In this document: one piece after another, positions 9,712-18,233 of the stretch
Position numbering within the stretch: position 1 is the stretch's first letter
Layout: the number at the start of each line of letters is the position of its first letter
Assembly: GCA_947259005.1 (NCBI GenBank)
Contig: CAMYKP010000003.1
Location: forward strand, 62,001 to 126,000
Origin: an uncultured Parasphingopyxis sp.
GTDB lineage: Bacteria; Pseudomonadota; Alphaproteobacteria; Sphingomonadales; Sphingomonadaceae
Direction of reading: 5' to 3'
DNA: 64,000 nt
The notes under the pieces: generated by a model
What the model was told of the DNA's origin: nothing
The model's database searches: none
The model's input: only the letters and a program-made list of their open reading frames with translations
Translations under genes and position numbers: made by a program

Positions 9712-10476
9712 CTATTCCCGCCAGCTCGTATCGATCTTGTCGACTTGCCGCACCCAGGCATCGAACTCGGGCTTGCCCGGTTCAGCCGAAGCCTGCGTCA
9801 TAAAGAGATCGCGCTGATGCACATCAATCACATCCTGGGGCACCACTATGGGCTCTCCCGCACGCATCGTTTCAATCTGGATTTCGCAGGCACGCTGCAG
9901 CGCCCAATATTGAATGAGCGCAATCGGCAGCGTTGGACCGATGACGACAGGGCCGTGATTCTTGAGCATGAGGATGCGGTTGCTGCCGAGATTTTCGAGC
10001 AGGCGTTCCCCCTCTTCCTCGCGCACCGTCACCCCTTCAAAATCATGATAGGAGAGCCGTCCGGCGAAGTTGCAGGCGTAGAAATTCACAGGCTGCAATC
10101 CGCCTTCCATCGAGCAGACGGCCGCTGTGGCCGTCGTATGCGTATGGATGATGCAATGCGCATCATGCAGGTGGCGATGAAAGAGGCTGTGCTGGACGAA
10201 GCCGGCCTTATTGACCGGATAATCGCTCTCGCTGAGCTTGTTGCCGTCAAGATCGATCTTGATCAGGTTCGATGCCTTCACCTCCGAAAAGTGGAGGCCA
10301 TAGGGGTTGATAAGGAATGCGCCTTCCTCATTCGGAACCTTCACGGTGATATGGTTGAAGATCGCCTCGTCCCAGCCCATCATGGCAAAGATTCGATAGG
10401 TTGCGGCGAGCTGCTGGCGGGCCTGCCATTCTTCGTCGGTCATTTCATGATTTGACTTAGCAAGTGTCGTGGCCAT
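9712..10476 (-). CDS. Class II aldolase/adducin family protein
   Basis: Cytoplasmic protein of 254 residues of the class II aldolase/adducin superfamily (fuculose-1-phosphate aldolase fold, zinc dependent). The zinc ligands appear as the HTHTT motif and a later His in LKNHGPVV. Bacterial members include sugar-phosphate aldolases, decarboxylases and proteins of unknown role; the substrate is not indicated here. The start at 10476 (MATTLAKSN) follows GGAGAG; an in-frame ATG at 10488 is less well placed. It is the first gene of a two-gene unit with the [2Fe-2S] protein downstream and is divergent from rpsU. Confidence 0.8.
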   Translation of the reverse strand: MATTLAKSNHEMTDEEWQARQQLAATYRIFAMMGWDEAIFNHITVKVPNEEGAFLINPYGLHFSEVKASNLIKIDLDGNKLSESDYPVNKAGFVQHSLFHRHLHDAHCIIHTHTTATAAVCSMEGGLQPVNFYACNFAGRLSYHDFEGVTVREEEGERLLENLGSNRILMLKNHGPVVIGPTLPIALIQYWALQRACEIQIETMRAGEPIVVPQDVIDVHQRDLFMTQASAEPGKPEFDAWVRQVDKIDTSWRE

Positions 10477-10711
10477 CACGCTCTCCATTCATAATGCGGG
10501 ATTGCGCACAGTTTCGCCGATAGCCGTGCGAATGTCGAGAGCCAGAATTTGTGCTTTTTGCTTGAAATCGGCTGCGCCGGTTGCTAGCTGCCCATCCGAA
10601 GCGCTGCGGAACGCGAGTCCGCGGTTACATCGTATTTGTGCTATAAGATTTATATCCGCCGGCGAAATCGGCCTGCGGAACGAGATGGTTCGATTGGAGA
10701 CGTACGGGTTT

Positions 10712-10915
10712 ATGCAAGTTTCAGTCCGCGATAACAATGTCGATCAGGCGCTCCGTGCGCTCAAGAAGAAGCTGCAGCGCGAAGGTGTGTATCGCGAAAT
10801 GAAGCTGCGCCGGCACTATGAAAAGCCGTCCGAAAAGCGTGCGCGCGAGCGCGCCGCTGCCGTCCGCCGTGCCCGCAAGCTCGAGCGCAAGCGTCTGGAA
10901 CGCGACGGAAGCTAA
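10712..10915 (+). CDS. rpsU: 30S ribosomal protein S21
   Basis: Small basic ribosomal protein of 67 residues, [20 protein letters not shown] followed by the Arg/Lys-rich helix typical of S21. It binds the 30S platform and assists initiation. The start at 10712 matches the usual alphaproteobacterial S21 N-terminus; a GGAGA lies about 12 nt upstream, and an ATG at 10685 would add nine non-conserved residues. The upstream 220 bp shared with the divergent aldolase gene has no other gene. A terminator follows 27 nt after the stop, so rpsU is probably monocistronic. Confidence 0.95.
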   Translation: MQVSVRDNNVDQALRALKKKLQREGVYREMKLRRHYEKPSEKRARERAAAVRRARKLERKRLERDGS

Positions 10916-10942
10916 GTCGCTTCATCCGATACGAACGTGAAA

Positions 10943-10969
10943 AGGGCTGCCTGCGGGCGGCCTTTTTTA
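10943..10969 (+). terminator. Terminator after rpsU
   Basis: GC-rich hairpin (GGCTGCC / GGCGGCC with one G-U pair, loop TGCG) followed by six or more T residues, 27 nt after the rpsU stop. Confidence 0.85.
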
Positions 10970-11014
10970 TATCCGACTTAATTTTTCGGTTGAGCGCCAC
11001 ACCGGTCCACACCC

Positions 11015-13075
11015 TCAATTCATAATATCGTTGGGCGCGTTCCTGTACCGCTCGAACCATGCCAGAATCGCTGAGGCCTTGGCCGCGCTTTGCGATGGCC
11101 GGGCCGCCAGCCCGCCATGGCTAGCGCCCGGCACCCGAATCAGCGTCGTCGGCACGCCTTCCATCCGCAGCGCCATATAATATTGCTCCGCCTCACTGAC
11201 CGGCGTCCGCTCATCCTCGCCGCCGACCAGAACCAGTGTCGGCGTTTCGACATTGCCGACCAGTGATAGCGGGGAACGGGACCAGTAGGATTGCTGATCT
11301 TCCCAGGGAAGCGCGCCGAACCAGTAGTTGGCGACAAAGACCGGGATATCGGAAATCAGCGCCTGGGTCGTCCAGTTGATGACCGGCTTTTGCGTGGCCG
11401 CCGCGCGGAACCGATTGGTATTGCCGACAATCCAGCTGGTCAGCACACCGCCGCCCGATCCCCCGGTCACGAAAAGCTGGTCGGGATCGACAAAGCCCTG
11501 TGCAATCACGCCGTCCACGGCACTCATCAGATCATGATAGTCATTGCCCGGATAGGCATGATGGATGAGGTTTGCGAACTCGGCGCCGTAGGAGGTCGAT
11601 CCGCGCGGATTGACGGACAGCACGGCATAGCCAGCCGCAGCGTAGAGCTGATTATCGGTCGAGAAATTGGGGCCGTAAGCGGCGAACGGTCCGCCATGGA
11701 TTTCAAGGATCAGCGGATGGCGCTGCCCCTCGACATGCCCCGGCGGCAAGGTCAGCCAGGATTCGATCGTCCTGCCGTCAAATGACGAAGCGGTTTCCAC
11801 GCGCCGGACCTGACCCATGACCTTGTGACCGAGTAGGTCTTCGTTCAGGTGCGTAAGTTGCCTCCGGCTATTGCCGCGAACAAGCACCACATCTGCCGGG
11901 CTCGTCGCCGGCGCGCTGGTGATGGCGAGCGTGCCATCGCGCGCGACGCTGAAACTGCCGCCCGAATAGGGCCGGTCGAGCGATGCGCCGTTAAGTCCTT
12001 CGGCAACAGTTGTGATACCGCCGGAGAGCGAAACCCGCGCGACCATTGTTTGCCCATGATCGTCATAGGAAATATAGACGGCACGGCTGTCCGCCGACCA
12101 GATTGCGCTATCGACGCCGCGATCAAGTGATTCGGTCAACGCCCGCCGGTTCGTCCCGTCGCGGTTCATCACATAGAGAAGCATATTGTGATAGCCGAGC
12201 CGCTGGTCATCAAAACCGAGCCAGGCGATGTGACGGCCGTTGGGCGAGACGATGGGGCTGATATCGGGTCCGTCGCGGTCGGTAAGCGGGGTGATCGCGC
12301 TCGTCGCAACATCCAGTGAATAGACTTCGCCCTCGACCGGATCCATTTCCCAGTCGGACGTCAAATCACCACTAAAGAGAATGGTGCGGCCATCCGGCGT
12401 CCAGGACAGCGGCCCGCCATGGTGATAATCGCCGAAACTCAGCTGGCGCGCGGTACCTCCATCGGAAGGCACAACGAAAATCTGGTTGAAGCCGGGCCGC
12501 AAATAGCCCTGCCCGTCCGCACGATACCCAACCGCCGTGGTGACATCCAGCGGATCGGCCCATTCGGCACCCTCGGGCGCATTGGGCGATGTGCCGAGCC
12601 GGGCAGACTCACCGGGCATCAGCATGGAATAAGCGATCTGGCTGCCATCGGGCGACCAGGCGATGCTGCCCGGTGCATAGGGGAGACCCGTCAAGCGCAC
12701 GGCCTCGCCGCTTTCCATCCAGCGGACGAAAATCTGCGTGGCCCCGCCCTCTCCCGAAGAAATATAGGCCAGCCTTCTGCCATCGGGAGACCAGCGCGGG
12801 CTGAAATGCCCGCCCGGCCCTGCGGCAATCGGCATCTGCTCGCCCGTGCGCGTATCGACAAGCCAGATGGTCGAGCGAAACTGGTCGGTCATGATATCGC
12901 CCGAGCGGCGAACATAAGCGACGCGCCCGCCATCGGGGCTGATCTGGGGATCGCTCGCCACTTCGAGGGAGAAAAGATCCGCCCCGGTAAAGTGTCGTTC
13001 AGGCCCGGCTGCCTGTATGGCAAGAGCGGGAACGGAAATGGACAGCATGACGGCCGCACAGAGTCGCTTGAGCAT
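11015..13075 (-). CDS. S9 family peptidase (prolyl oligopeptidase/acylaminoacyl-peptidase type)
   Basis: Secreted serine peptidase of 686 residues with signal peptide MLKRLCAAVMLSISVPALA. The N-terminal two thirds holds WD40/TolB-like beta-propeller repeats (several xPDGxxIAYxS motifs), the C-terminal third the alpha/beta hydrolase domain with nucleophile motif TGGSGGG, acid motif VGGEDERTP and His in GASHGG. Such enzymes cleave oligopeptides in the periplasm, commonly dipeptides or acylated residues from the N-terminus. The start at 13075 follows AAGGGGGA; the upstream extension to 13132 is rejected. It is separated by 87 nt from the FemAB-like gene upstream. Confidence 0.88.
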   Translation of the reverse strand: MLKRLCAAVMLSISVPALAIQAAGPERHFTGADLFSLEVASDPQISPDGGRVAYVRRSGDIMTDQFRSTIWLVDTRTGEQMPIAAGPGGHFSPRWSPDGRRLAYISSGEGGATQIFVRWMESGEAVRLTGLPYAPGSIAWSPDGSQIAYSMLMPGESARLGTSPNAPEGAEWADPLDVTTAVGYRADGQGYLRPGFNQIFVVPSDGGTARQLSFGDYHHGGPLSWTPDGRTILFSGDLTSDWEMDPVEGEVYSLDVATSAITPLTDRDGPDISPIVSPNGRHIAWLGFDDQRLGYHNMLLYVMNRDGTNRRALTESLDRGVDSAIWSADSRAVYISYDDHGQTMVARVSLSGGITTVAEGLNGASLDRPYSGGSFSVARDGTLAITSAPATSPADVVLVRGNSRRQLTHLNEDLLGHKVMGQVRRVETASSFDGRTIESWLTLPPGHVEGQRHPLILEIHGGPFAAYGPNFSTDNQLYAAAGYAVLSVNPRGSTSYGAEFANLIHHAYPGNDYHDLMSAVDGVIAQGFVDPDQLFVTGGSGGGVLTSWIVGNTNRFRAAATQKPVINWTTQALISDIPVFVANYWFGALPWEDQQSYWSRSPLSLVGNVETPTLVLVGGEDERTPVSEAEQYYMALRMEGVPTTLIRVPGASHGGLAARPSQSAAKASAILAWFERYRNAPNDIMN

Positions 13076-13162
13076 AGAATCCCCCTTGGCGTTGCCCGCC
13101 CAGCTAAAGCATATTGCCAGCCCGTCGACCATCCCGAGGCGGATTATCCGAAGCTTCGTCCG

Positions 13163-14311
13163 TCAGCCCGAATTCCGGAACGGCGTCATCTCGCCCAGAA
13201 ACGCGATCTCGCGTTCGACTGCACTGCGTTCGGCAATCAGGAATTCGGCGACGGCGTCTCGAAAACCTGCGTCCGGGAAATAATGGGCCGACCAGGTCGG
13301 GACCGGGCGATAGCCGCGGGCCAGTTTGTGCGATCCCTGCGCGCCCGCTTCCACGCGCTTCAATCCGCGCGCGATGGCCGCATCGATCGCCTGATAATAG
13401 CACAGTTCGAAATGGAGGAAGGGCACATCCATGACGCAGCCCCAATAGCGGCCGTAAAGAGTATCTGCGCCGATCAGGTTAAGCGCCCCGGCGATGGGCT
13501 CGCCATCGCGCAAGGCAAGGATCAGCAATGTCTGATCGCCCATCCGCTCGCCCAGCAGCGAGAAAAATGCGCGGGTCAGATAGGGCTGCCCCCATTTGCG
13601 CATCCCGGTATCCTGATAGAAATCCCAGAATATATCCCAATGTTCTTCGGTCAGATCCGCGCCGGTGATGTGCTGGATTTCCAGCCCCTCGACTGCCTTG
13701 CGCCGTTCCTTGCGGATCGCCTTGCGCTTGCGCGATGATAGAGCGTCGAGAAAACCGTCAAAGTCCGAATACCCGTCATTCTCCCAATGAAACTGGCTGC
13801 CTTCGCGGATCAGCCAGCCGGCATTTTCGAACCAGACGATCTCATCCTCCGCAATGAAGGTTGCATGGGCGGAAGACATCCCATTGCCGCGCGTGATCGT
13901 TTCCAGCGTGGCGATCAGGGCGGGGATATGATGCGAATCACGCGCCAGCAGCCTGCGCCCCGGCACCGGTGTGAACGGCACGGCGACCTGCAGTTTCGGA
14001 TAATAGCGCCCGCCCGCCCTTTCCCAGGCATCGGCCCAGGCATGATCGAAGACATATTCTCCCTGGCTGTGGCCCTTCACATAAGCCGGCGCGACAGCCT
14101 TGATTACGCCATTGCCGCCCGCAATCGATACCGGGACGGGCTGCCAGCCGGTTTGCGATGAGACGCTTCCCGATTCTTCAAGGATCGACAGGAATGCGTG
14201 AGAAAGAAACGGATTCTCCGCGCCTGCACAGGCATCCCATTCCGCCGCATCGATCGATCCGACGCCGTCTGAAATCCGCGCAACGATGGCCTCGGGATCG
14301 CCCTCGCTCAT
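13163..14311 (-). CDS. FemAB-like GNAT-fold acyltransferase (PF04339/DUF482)
   Basis: Protein of 382 residues of the family often annotated peptidogalycan biosynthesis protein or DUF482, which has a double GNAT fold like FemX/FemAB. Recognisable segments are NPFLSHAFLSILEESGS near the N-terminus, AYVKGHSQGEYVFD in the first half and LNLIGADTLYGRYWG near residue 290. No signal peptide or membrane helix is evident. FemAB-type enzymes transfer aminoacyl groups from tRNA, but the role of this family is not established. It is the last gene of an overlapping operon: its ATG overlaps the GDPD stop by 4 nt. Confidence 0.82.
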   Translation of the reverse strand: MSEGDPEAIVARISDGVGSIDAAEWDACAGAENPFLSHAFLSILEESGSVSSQTGWQPVPVSIAGGNGVIKAVAPAYVKGHSQGEYVFDHAWADAWERAGGRYYPKLQVAVPFTPVPGRRLLARDSHHIPALIATLETITRGNGMSSAHATFIAEDEIVWFENAGWLIREGSQFHWENDGYSDFDGFLDALSSRKRKAIRKERRKAVEGLEIQHITGADLTEEHWDIFWDFYQDTGMRKWGQPYLTRAFFSLLGERMGDQTLLILALRDGEPIAGALNLIGADTLYGRYWGCVMDVPFLHFELCYYQAIDAAIARGLKRVEAGAQGSHKLARGYRPVPTWSAHYFPDAGFRDAVAEFLIAERSAVEREIAFLGEMTPFRNSG

Positions 14312-15027
14312 GGAAGCTCGTAGATGATCTGGTCCGCACCTTCAGCCGCTGACGTCCGCTCGCCGTCGGTGCGGACAGTCCATGTCACCACAGGTACATT
14401 TTTTGCCCTTAGCGAATCAGCAAAAGTCGAGGGCAGGTCCCGTACATCATAGGCGAGGAAATCGGGCTCGGCCCGAAACACCGAGAGCGAGCGCTTCATC
14501 GCGCCCTTGAGCCGGGCCGCGAGCGATATTTCATCATGCTCGGTCACCACCAGACCGCGAACGATCGAGGGGGCATGTTTCGAAAACCAGCGACCAACCT
14601 CCGGATTGAAAGACATGACCGCCGCTTCGCCCTTATAGTCCGCCAGCGCCTCTGCGACTGAACGGCACAGCTTCTTCACCTTGCGGCTTTTGGCTTTCAG
14701 TTCGATCAGGATCGGCGCCCGGCCATCCACCAGCGCCAGCATCTCCTTCAGCGTCGGGATGGTTTCGTCGCTTTCCTTGAACCGGATCTTTTGGAGCTTC
14801 GCGGCCTTCCGGTCGATAACAAGGCCTTGCTTGCGCGTCAGGCGGTCCAGTTCATAATCATGGAACACCATCGCCACGCCATCTTTGCTGACCTGCACAT
14901 CGGTTTCAACGCCATGACCGGCGGCGATCGCAGCCTCAAAGGCCGCACGGCTATTCTCCACCACGCCGCGCCCATGCAGCCCGCGATGGGCAAAGGGCGT
15001 GCGCGTCAGGAAAGCCAGATCAGCCAT
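14308..15027 (-). CDS. Glycerophosphodiester phosphodiesterase
   Basis: Cytoplasmic GDPD of 239 residues, hydrolysing glycerophosphodiesters to glycerol 3-phosphate and an alcohol. The family signature is visible: AHRG at about residue 15, the VETDVQVSKDGVAMVFHD segment with the metal-binding E/D pair and catalytic His, and LIELKAK downstream. The C-terminus VPVVTWTVRTD matches the usual last strand. The start at 15027 (MADLAFLTR) is chosen since upstream residues in this frame are antisense-like and overlap the RidA gene; the resulting overlap with the RidA stop is 8 nt. The 3' end overlaps the next gene by 4 nt. Confidence 0.87.
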   Translation of the reverse strand: MADLAFLTRTPFAHRGLHGRGVVENSRAAFEAAIAAGHGVETDVQVSKDGVAMVFHDYELDRLTRKQGLVIDRKAAKLQKIRFKESDETIPTLKEMLALVDGRAPILIELKAKSRKVKKLCRSVAEALADYKGEAAVMSFNPEVGRWFSKHAPSIVRGLVVTEHDEISLAARLKGAMKRSLSVFRAEPDFLAYDVRDLPSTFADSLRAKNVPVVTWTVRTDGERTSAAEGADQIIYELP

Positions 15028-15487
15028 CGGACACCGCAACGATCGCGTCGATCTCCACCGCGACGCCCAGCGGCAATACGGGAACGCCGACCGCGCTGCG
15101 GGCATGACGGCCCGGTTCGCCGAAAATTTCCTGCATGAGCTCGGACGCACCATTGGCGACCTGCGCCTGTTCGGTAAAACGAGGATCTGAATTGACGAAC
15201 ACGCCGAGCTTCACGATCCGCACGACCCGGTCGAGATCGCCAAGCGCCGCCTTCATCTGCGCGACGAGCATGACACCGCACATCCGCGCTGCCTTTTGCC
15301 CGAACGCGATATCGCGATCCTCGCCAAACCGGCCAAGCATCAGCTGGCCGTCATCGAAAGGAAGCTGGCCGGAAATGTAGAGAAAACCATCCTGCTCCAC
15401 CGCAGGCACATAGGCGGCAACCGGCGCAGCCGGTTCCGGCAGGGTCAGGCCGATTTCACTGAGCCGCGCATCAATCGTTCCGCTCAT
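15020..15487 (-). CDS. RidA family protein
   Basis: RidA/YjgF/UK114 family member of 155 residues. Canonical RidA hydrolyses reactive enamines/imines derived from pyridoxal enzymes. The family core YISGQLPFDDGQL and the C-terminal RSAVGVPVLPLGVAVEIDAIVA are present, including the Arg and Glu used for substrate carboxylate binding and catalysis in RidA. The N-terminal LPEPAAPVAAYVPAV stretch places it in a subgroup with a longer N-terminus than E. coli RidA. It overlaps both neighbours (4 nt with the HAD gene, 8 nt with GDPD), so it is translated as part of the five-gene operon. Confidence 0.87.
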   Translation of the reverse strand: MSGTIDARLSEIGLTLPEPAAPVAAYVPAVEQDGFLYISGQLPFDDGQLMLGRFGEDRDIAFGQKAARMCGVMLVAQMKAALGDLDRVVRIVKLGVFVNSDPRFTEQAQVANGASELMQEIFGEPGRHARSAVGVPVLPLGVAVEIDAIVAVSDG

Positions 15488-16107
15488 GCCGATTCTCCTT
15501 CGGTAATCCGGTCAATAATCCAGTGCTGGGCCTCATGCCAGTCATCGATCCGTGCATGGGCATGGGTGGCGGGAGGAACGCTGGGTGCAAGCGTGGGCTC
15601 GGCGATCATGTGAAGGCGCCAGACCTGCGGCGTGCTGCGCGCGACAGATTCATGATGGACGCCGAGGTCGTCGACAAAAAGCGCCATTGACGGCGCATGA
15701 TCCGCGAGAAGTTTCTGGACCTTGTCGCCCTTGCCGCCTTGATTGGTGTGAACCGGGAAATCGATCCCGAATTTGCGCAGCTGCTTTGCCCGGGCTGTGC
15801 GAAATTCGTCCTGCAGATTTGTGAGGATCACGATCTCGGCATGTTCGGAGATCGAAACCAGCGCCTCGCTGGCACCGGGAACGATGGTTTGGCGATCCAT
15901 CTCGGTGTCGAAAAAGCCGTTCAGGAGCGGCCATATCTCTTCACCCTTAAGGGCCGGGCTGCCGTCGCGCGGGCGCACGGCATCGATGAAATTGCCGCCC
16001 TCCAGAACGAAATCCAGATCATGGGCTTCATCCAGCCAGTCTCCGAAATGGCTAACCATGTGCAGCAGCACTTCGTCGCAGTCGCAAATGACGAGCGGTC
16101 GGCTCAT
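15484..16107 (-). CDS. HAD superfamily hydrolase
   Basis: Haloacid-dehalogenase-like phosphatase of 207 residues. Motif I is CDCDEVLL with nucleophile Asp9 and general acid Asp11, motif II is the Thr in ILTNLQDE, motif III the Lys in GGKGDKVQ, and motif IV VDDLGVH. The cap region between motifs I and II is short and helical. The phosphorylated substrate is unknown. The start at 16107 (MSRPLVICD) is preferred because the upstream extension is antisense-like; this makes an ATGA overlap with the DUF3572 gene. The 3' end overlaps the RidA start by 4 nt. Confidence 0.83.
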   Translation of the reverse strand: MSRPLVICDCDEVLLHMVSHFGDWLDEAHDLDFVLEGGNFIDAVRPRDGSPALKGEEIWPLLNGFFDTEMDRQTIVPGASEALVSISEHAEIVILTNLQDEFRTARAKQLRKFGIDFPVHTNQGGKGDKVQKLLADHAPSMALFVDDLGVHHESVARSTPQVWRLHMIAEPTLAPSVPPATHAHARIDDWHEAQHWIIDRITEGESA

Positions 16108-16385
16108 GCTTCCAATTCCCTTCGCGCGGTTACAAGGCTCTGAGGTGAGGTGCCGATCGCCTCTGCGCAAGAGACGAGGTCCGGTTCATAGGCTTCCAGG
16201 AACTTGATAACGGCGGCCAGCACAGACGGTTCTCCGATCGCGGCCCGCAAATGATCGGCGGTAAGCCCGGTCAGTGCCAGCAATCGCTGCGCGCGATCCT
16301 CATCACTCAAGGTCCAGGCAAGGGCCCGCAGCGCCAGCGCTGCCGCATCGAATTGTGCATCGCCATTTGTATCGCCGTTCCGCAT
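16104..16385 (-). CDS. DUF3572 family protein
   Basis: Small protein of 93 residues of the alphaproteobacterial DUF3572 family, recognised from the segment ALRALAWTLSDEDRAQRLLALTGL and the C-terminal FLEAYEPDLVSCAEA. It is all-helical and acidic, with no transmembrane segment. Function is unknown; it is frequently found beside divK. Here it is the first gene of the overlapping operon DUF3572-HAD-RidA-GDPD-FemAB-like and is divergent from the DivK gene, with 38 bp between the starts, so the two promoters must overlap. Confidence 0.85.
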   Translation of the reverse strand: MRNGDTNGDAQFDAAALALRALAWTLSDEDRAQRLLALTGLTADHLRAAIGEPSVLAAVIKFLEAYEPDLVSCAEAIGTSPQSLVTARRELEA

Positions 16386-16423
16386 CGCCTAGATATTTCC
16401 CGAACAATTGACCGGGGTGGGAC

Positions 16424-16786
16424 GTGGCGAAAAAGGTGCTCGTTGTCGAGGATAACGATCTCAACAGAAAACTTTTCTGCGATCTGCTGCGCGCGCATGA
16501 TTATGATGCGGAGCCGCTCGCGGATGGCCGTGAGGCACTGGCAGCGGCGCAGGCCCAGTCGCCCGACCTGATCATCATGGATATCCAGATGCCGCATGTA
16601 AGCGGGCTAGACCTGATAAGCGCGCTCAAGAGCGACGAGGCGCTCAAGGCCATACCGATCATGGCTGTGACGGCCTATGCGGCAAAGGGCGACGAGGAAC
16701 GAATCCGCGAAGCCGGGGCGGAAAGCTATGTCTCCAAACCCATATCGGTCATGAAATTTGTCGAAGAAGTGCGCACCCTGATCTGA
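16424..16786 (+). CDS. divK: Single-domain response regulator, DivK type
   Basis: Stand-alone receiver domain of 120 residues. Phosphoacceptor Asp53 lies in LIIMDIQMP, acidic pocket Glu9/Asp10 in VVEDND, conserved Thr in MAVTAYA and Lys in VSKPI. There is no output domain. This is the DivK pattern; in Caulobacter DivK (also Asp53) shuttles phosphate signals from PleC/DivJ to DivL-CckA to control CtrA and cell polarity. The start is GTG at 16424 preceded by a GGGGTGGGA purine run. The neighbouring DUF3572 gene is the common companion in sphingomonads. Confidence 0.88.
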   Translation: MAKKVLVVEDNDLNRKLFCDLLRAHDYDAEPLADGREALAAAQAQSPDLIIMDIQMPHVSGLDLISALKSDEALKAIPIMAVTAYAAKGDEERIREAGAESYVSKPISVMKFVEEVRTLI

Positions 16787-16812
16787 CCCGTATCCGGTCA
16801 GGCGAGAGGTGA

Positions 16813-16838
16813 GAAAAAGCCGGGTGCGAAAACCCGGC
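16813..16838 (-). terminator. Terminator after rpmG
   Basis: Hairpin GCCGGGT / ACCCGGC with a 6-nt loop, followed on the minus strand by TTTTT. It lies 15 nt past the rpmG stop and may also act on divK transcripts weakly. Confidence 0.75.
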
Positions 16839-16852
16839 CGTCATTCCAAAGC

Positions 16853-17020
16853 CTATTTGATTTTGGCTTCTTTGAACTCGACATGCTTGCGAGCAACGGG
16901 ATCATATTTCCGCATGACCATCTTTTCCGTCAGGTTGCGCGGATTCTTCTTCGTTACATAGAAGAAGCCAGTACCTTCGGTGCTGACGAGTTTAATTTTC
17001 ACGGTCGCCGGTTTGGCCAT
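16853..17020 (-). CDS. rpmG: 50S ribosomal protein L33
   Basis: Large-subunit ribosomal protein of 55 residues, [26 protein letters not shown], ending with [11 protein letters not shown]. The length and the [15 protein letters not shown] core are standard for L33. The paired CxxC motif found in some L33 copies is absent, so this is the zinc-free form. The start at 17020 is fixed by conservation; the frame's upstream extension is not L33-like. It is monocistronic with a terminator just downstream. Confidence 0.95.
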   Translation of the reverse strand: MAKPATVKIKLVSTEGTGFFYVTKKNPRNLTEKMVMRKYDPVARKHVEFKEAKIK

Positions 17021-17212
17021 GACCCTAACCTTTTCATCAAAATAGCTGTCTTGGGCGCGGTGACGGTAAAATTGCCATCGTCTGCCCGAAGCGCGCGCAA
17101 TTGCCCGGCATCGCGCCAATTGTCAACCGGAACATCGCCGGTCAGCCCCTATTAACGCTTTGCTAACCATAATGGCGCACAAACGGGATCGCGATATCAA
17201 GGAGCCAATACA

Positions 17213-17539
17213 ATGCAGCTTCGCGAGGATTCCCGTCTGCCGATTTGTGCCGATCTCTACACCCAGATCGAGCAACTGGAGCTCAATTGCCGGGCGATGA
17301 CGCTACCCGCGCTTCACGAAGCCATCGAGCAGATCCGGTCGCAGGCCGACACATACCATCTGCTTGCAGTTGAAGGCATTGCCCATGCATTTGAAAGATC
17401 GATCGCCCGTAACCGGCAGGCCACGGCTTTCGGCCTTTATTTCGACCAGCTGAAACTGGCGACAGGATTTGCTGAAGTCGACGATGAAAATGCGCGTGAC
17501 GCAATGCTGGCGGCTATCTCGGTCCGGATGACGGGTTAA
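17213..17539 (+). CDS. Hypothetical protein, 108 residues
   Basis: I do not recognise a named family. The product is a small, mainly helical, acidic cytoplasmic protein (MQLREDSRLPICADLYTQIE...), without signal peptide, membrane helix or Cys pair beyond two isolated cysteines. Codon usage matches its neighbours and it is placed 12 nt before the GDT1-like gene on the same strand, so it is likely real and co-transcribed. It is divergent from rpmG, with 190 bp between the starts. The HAFERSIARN segment and a second half rich in Ala/Asp suggest a helical bundle; nothing more can be said. Confidence 0.6.
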   Translation: MQLREDSRLPICADLYTQIEQLELNCRAMTLPALHEAIEQIRSQADTYHLLAVEGIAHAFERSIARNRQATAFGLYFDQLKLATGFAEVDDENARDAMLAAISVRMTG

Positions 17540-17551
17540 GCCCCCGCCTTC

Positions 17552-18118
17552 ATGGATTCCTTTTTTCTCCCCCTGGTTGCGGCCGCATTGGCCGAATGGG
17601 GAGACAAGACCCAGATACTGGCAATGATGCTCGGCACGCGGTTTGGAAAACCCGTGCCCGTTTTCATTGGTATCGGCATAGCCGCAACGATCAATATGGG
17701 ACTTGCGGCCTTTGGCGGCTCCCTAATTGCTGGCATGATCCCGCCGGATGCTGCGCTGCTCTTTCTCACCCTTGGCTTTGGGTTCGCCGCCATCGGCGCC
17801 TTTATCCCGTTCAGCGACCCCGATGCGGAGTCCATCTGGGGAATCGGCGCGATCACGACGAGCGCTATCGGATTGCTGCTTGTCGAGATTGGCGACAAAA
17901 CCCAATTCATCACGGCCGGCTTCGGCGCCGTTTCATCAAACTGGATGCTGACCGCGTTCGGAGCAACCCTCGGCGTCATGCTCGGCTGCGCACCGGCAAT
18001 CATTCTCGGCCAGGCTCTGCGGGAACGTGTACCGCTTATCCTGATCCGTCGCTCAGTCGGCATCCTGTTTGCGCTGGTATCATCGATTTTGGCTATCAAT
18101 GCTTTTTCACTGATTTAA
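17552..18118 (+). CDS. TMEM165/GDT1 family (UPF0016) cation transporter
   Basis: Membrane protein of 188 residues with two homologous halves, each beginning with the family motif E-x-G-D-K-T: AEWGDKTQ near residue 15 and VEIGDKTQ near residue 113. About six hydrophobic segments are visible. Family members transport Mn2+ or Ca2+ (yeast Gdt1, bacterial MneA/Mnx), usually to export manganese. Substrate here is inferred from the family only. It follows the 108-residue hypothetical gene by 12 nt. No Mn2+-responsive riboswitch was seen upstream. Confidence 0.85.
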   Translation: MDSFFLPLVAAALAEWGDKTQILAMMLGTRFGKPVPVFIGIGIAATINMGLAAFGGSLIAGMIPPDAALLFLTLGFGFAAIGAFIPFSDPDAESIWGIGAITTSAIGLLLVEIGDKTQFITAGFGAVSSNWMLTAFGATLGVMLGCAPAIILGQALRERVPLILIRRSVGILFALVSSILAINAFSLI

Positions 18119-18233
18119 CAGCTCGATCACAGCGATTGAGGTTCTTCCCCCGAAAATCCGCGATTTCGTGGATCCAAACTCCTACACAGGCGTTGATATC
18201 ATATCGACACACGCAAACAGGAGGACCATCATA

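Noticed and set aside
10469..10711. Upstream extension of the rpsU frame.
   Set aside because: The S21 N-terminus is clearly MQVSVRDNN at 10712; the longer frame overlaps the divergent aldolase start.
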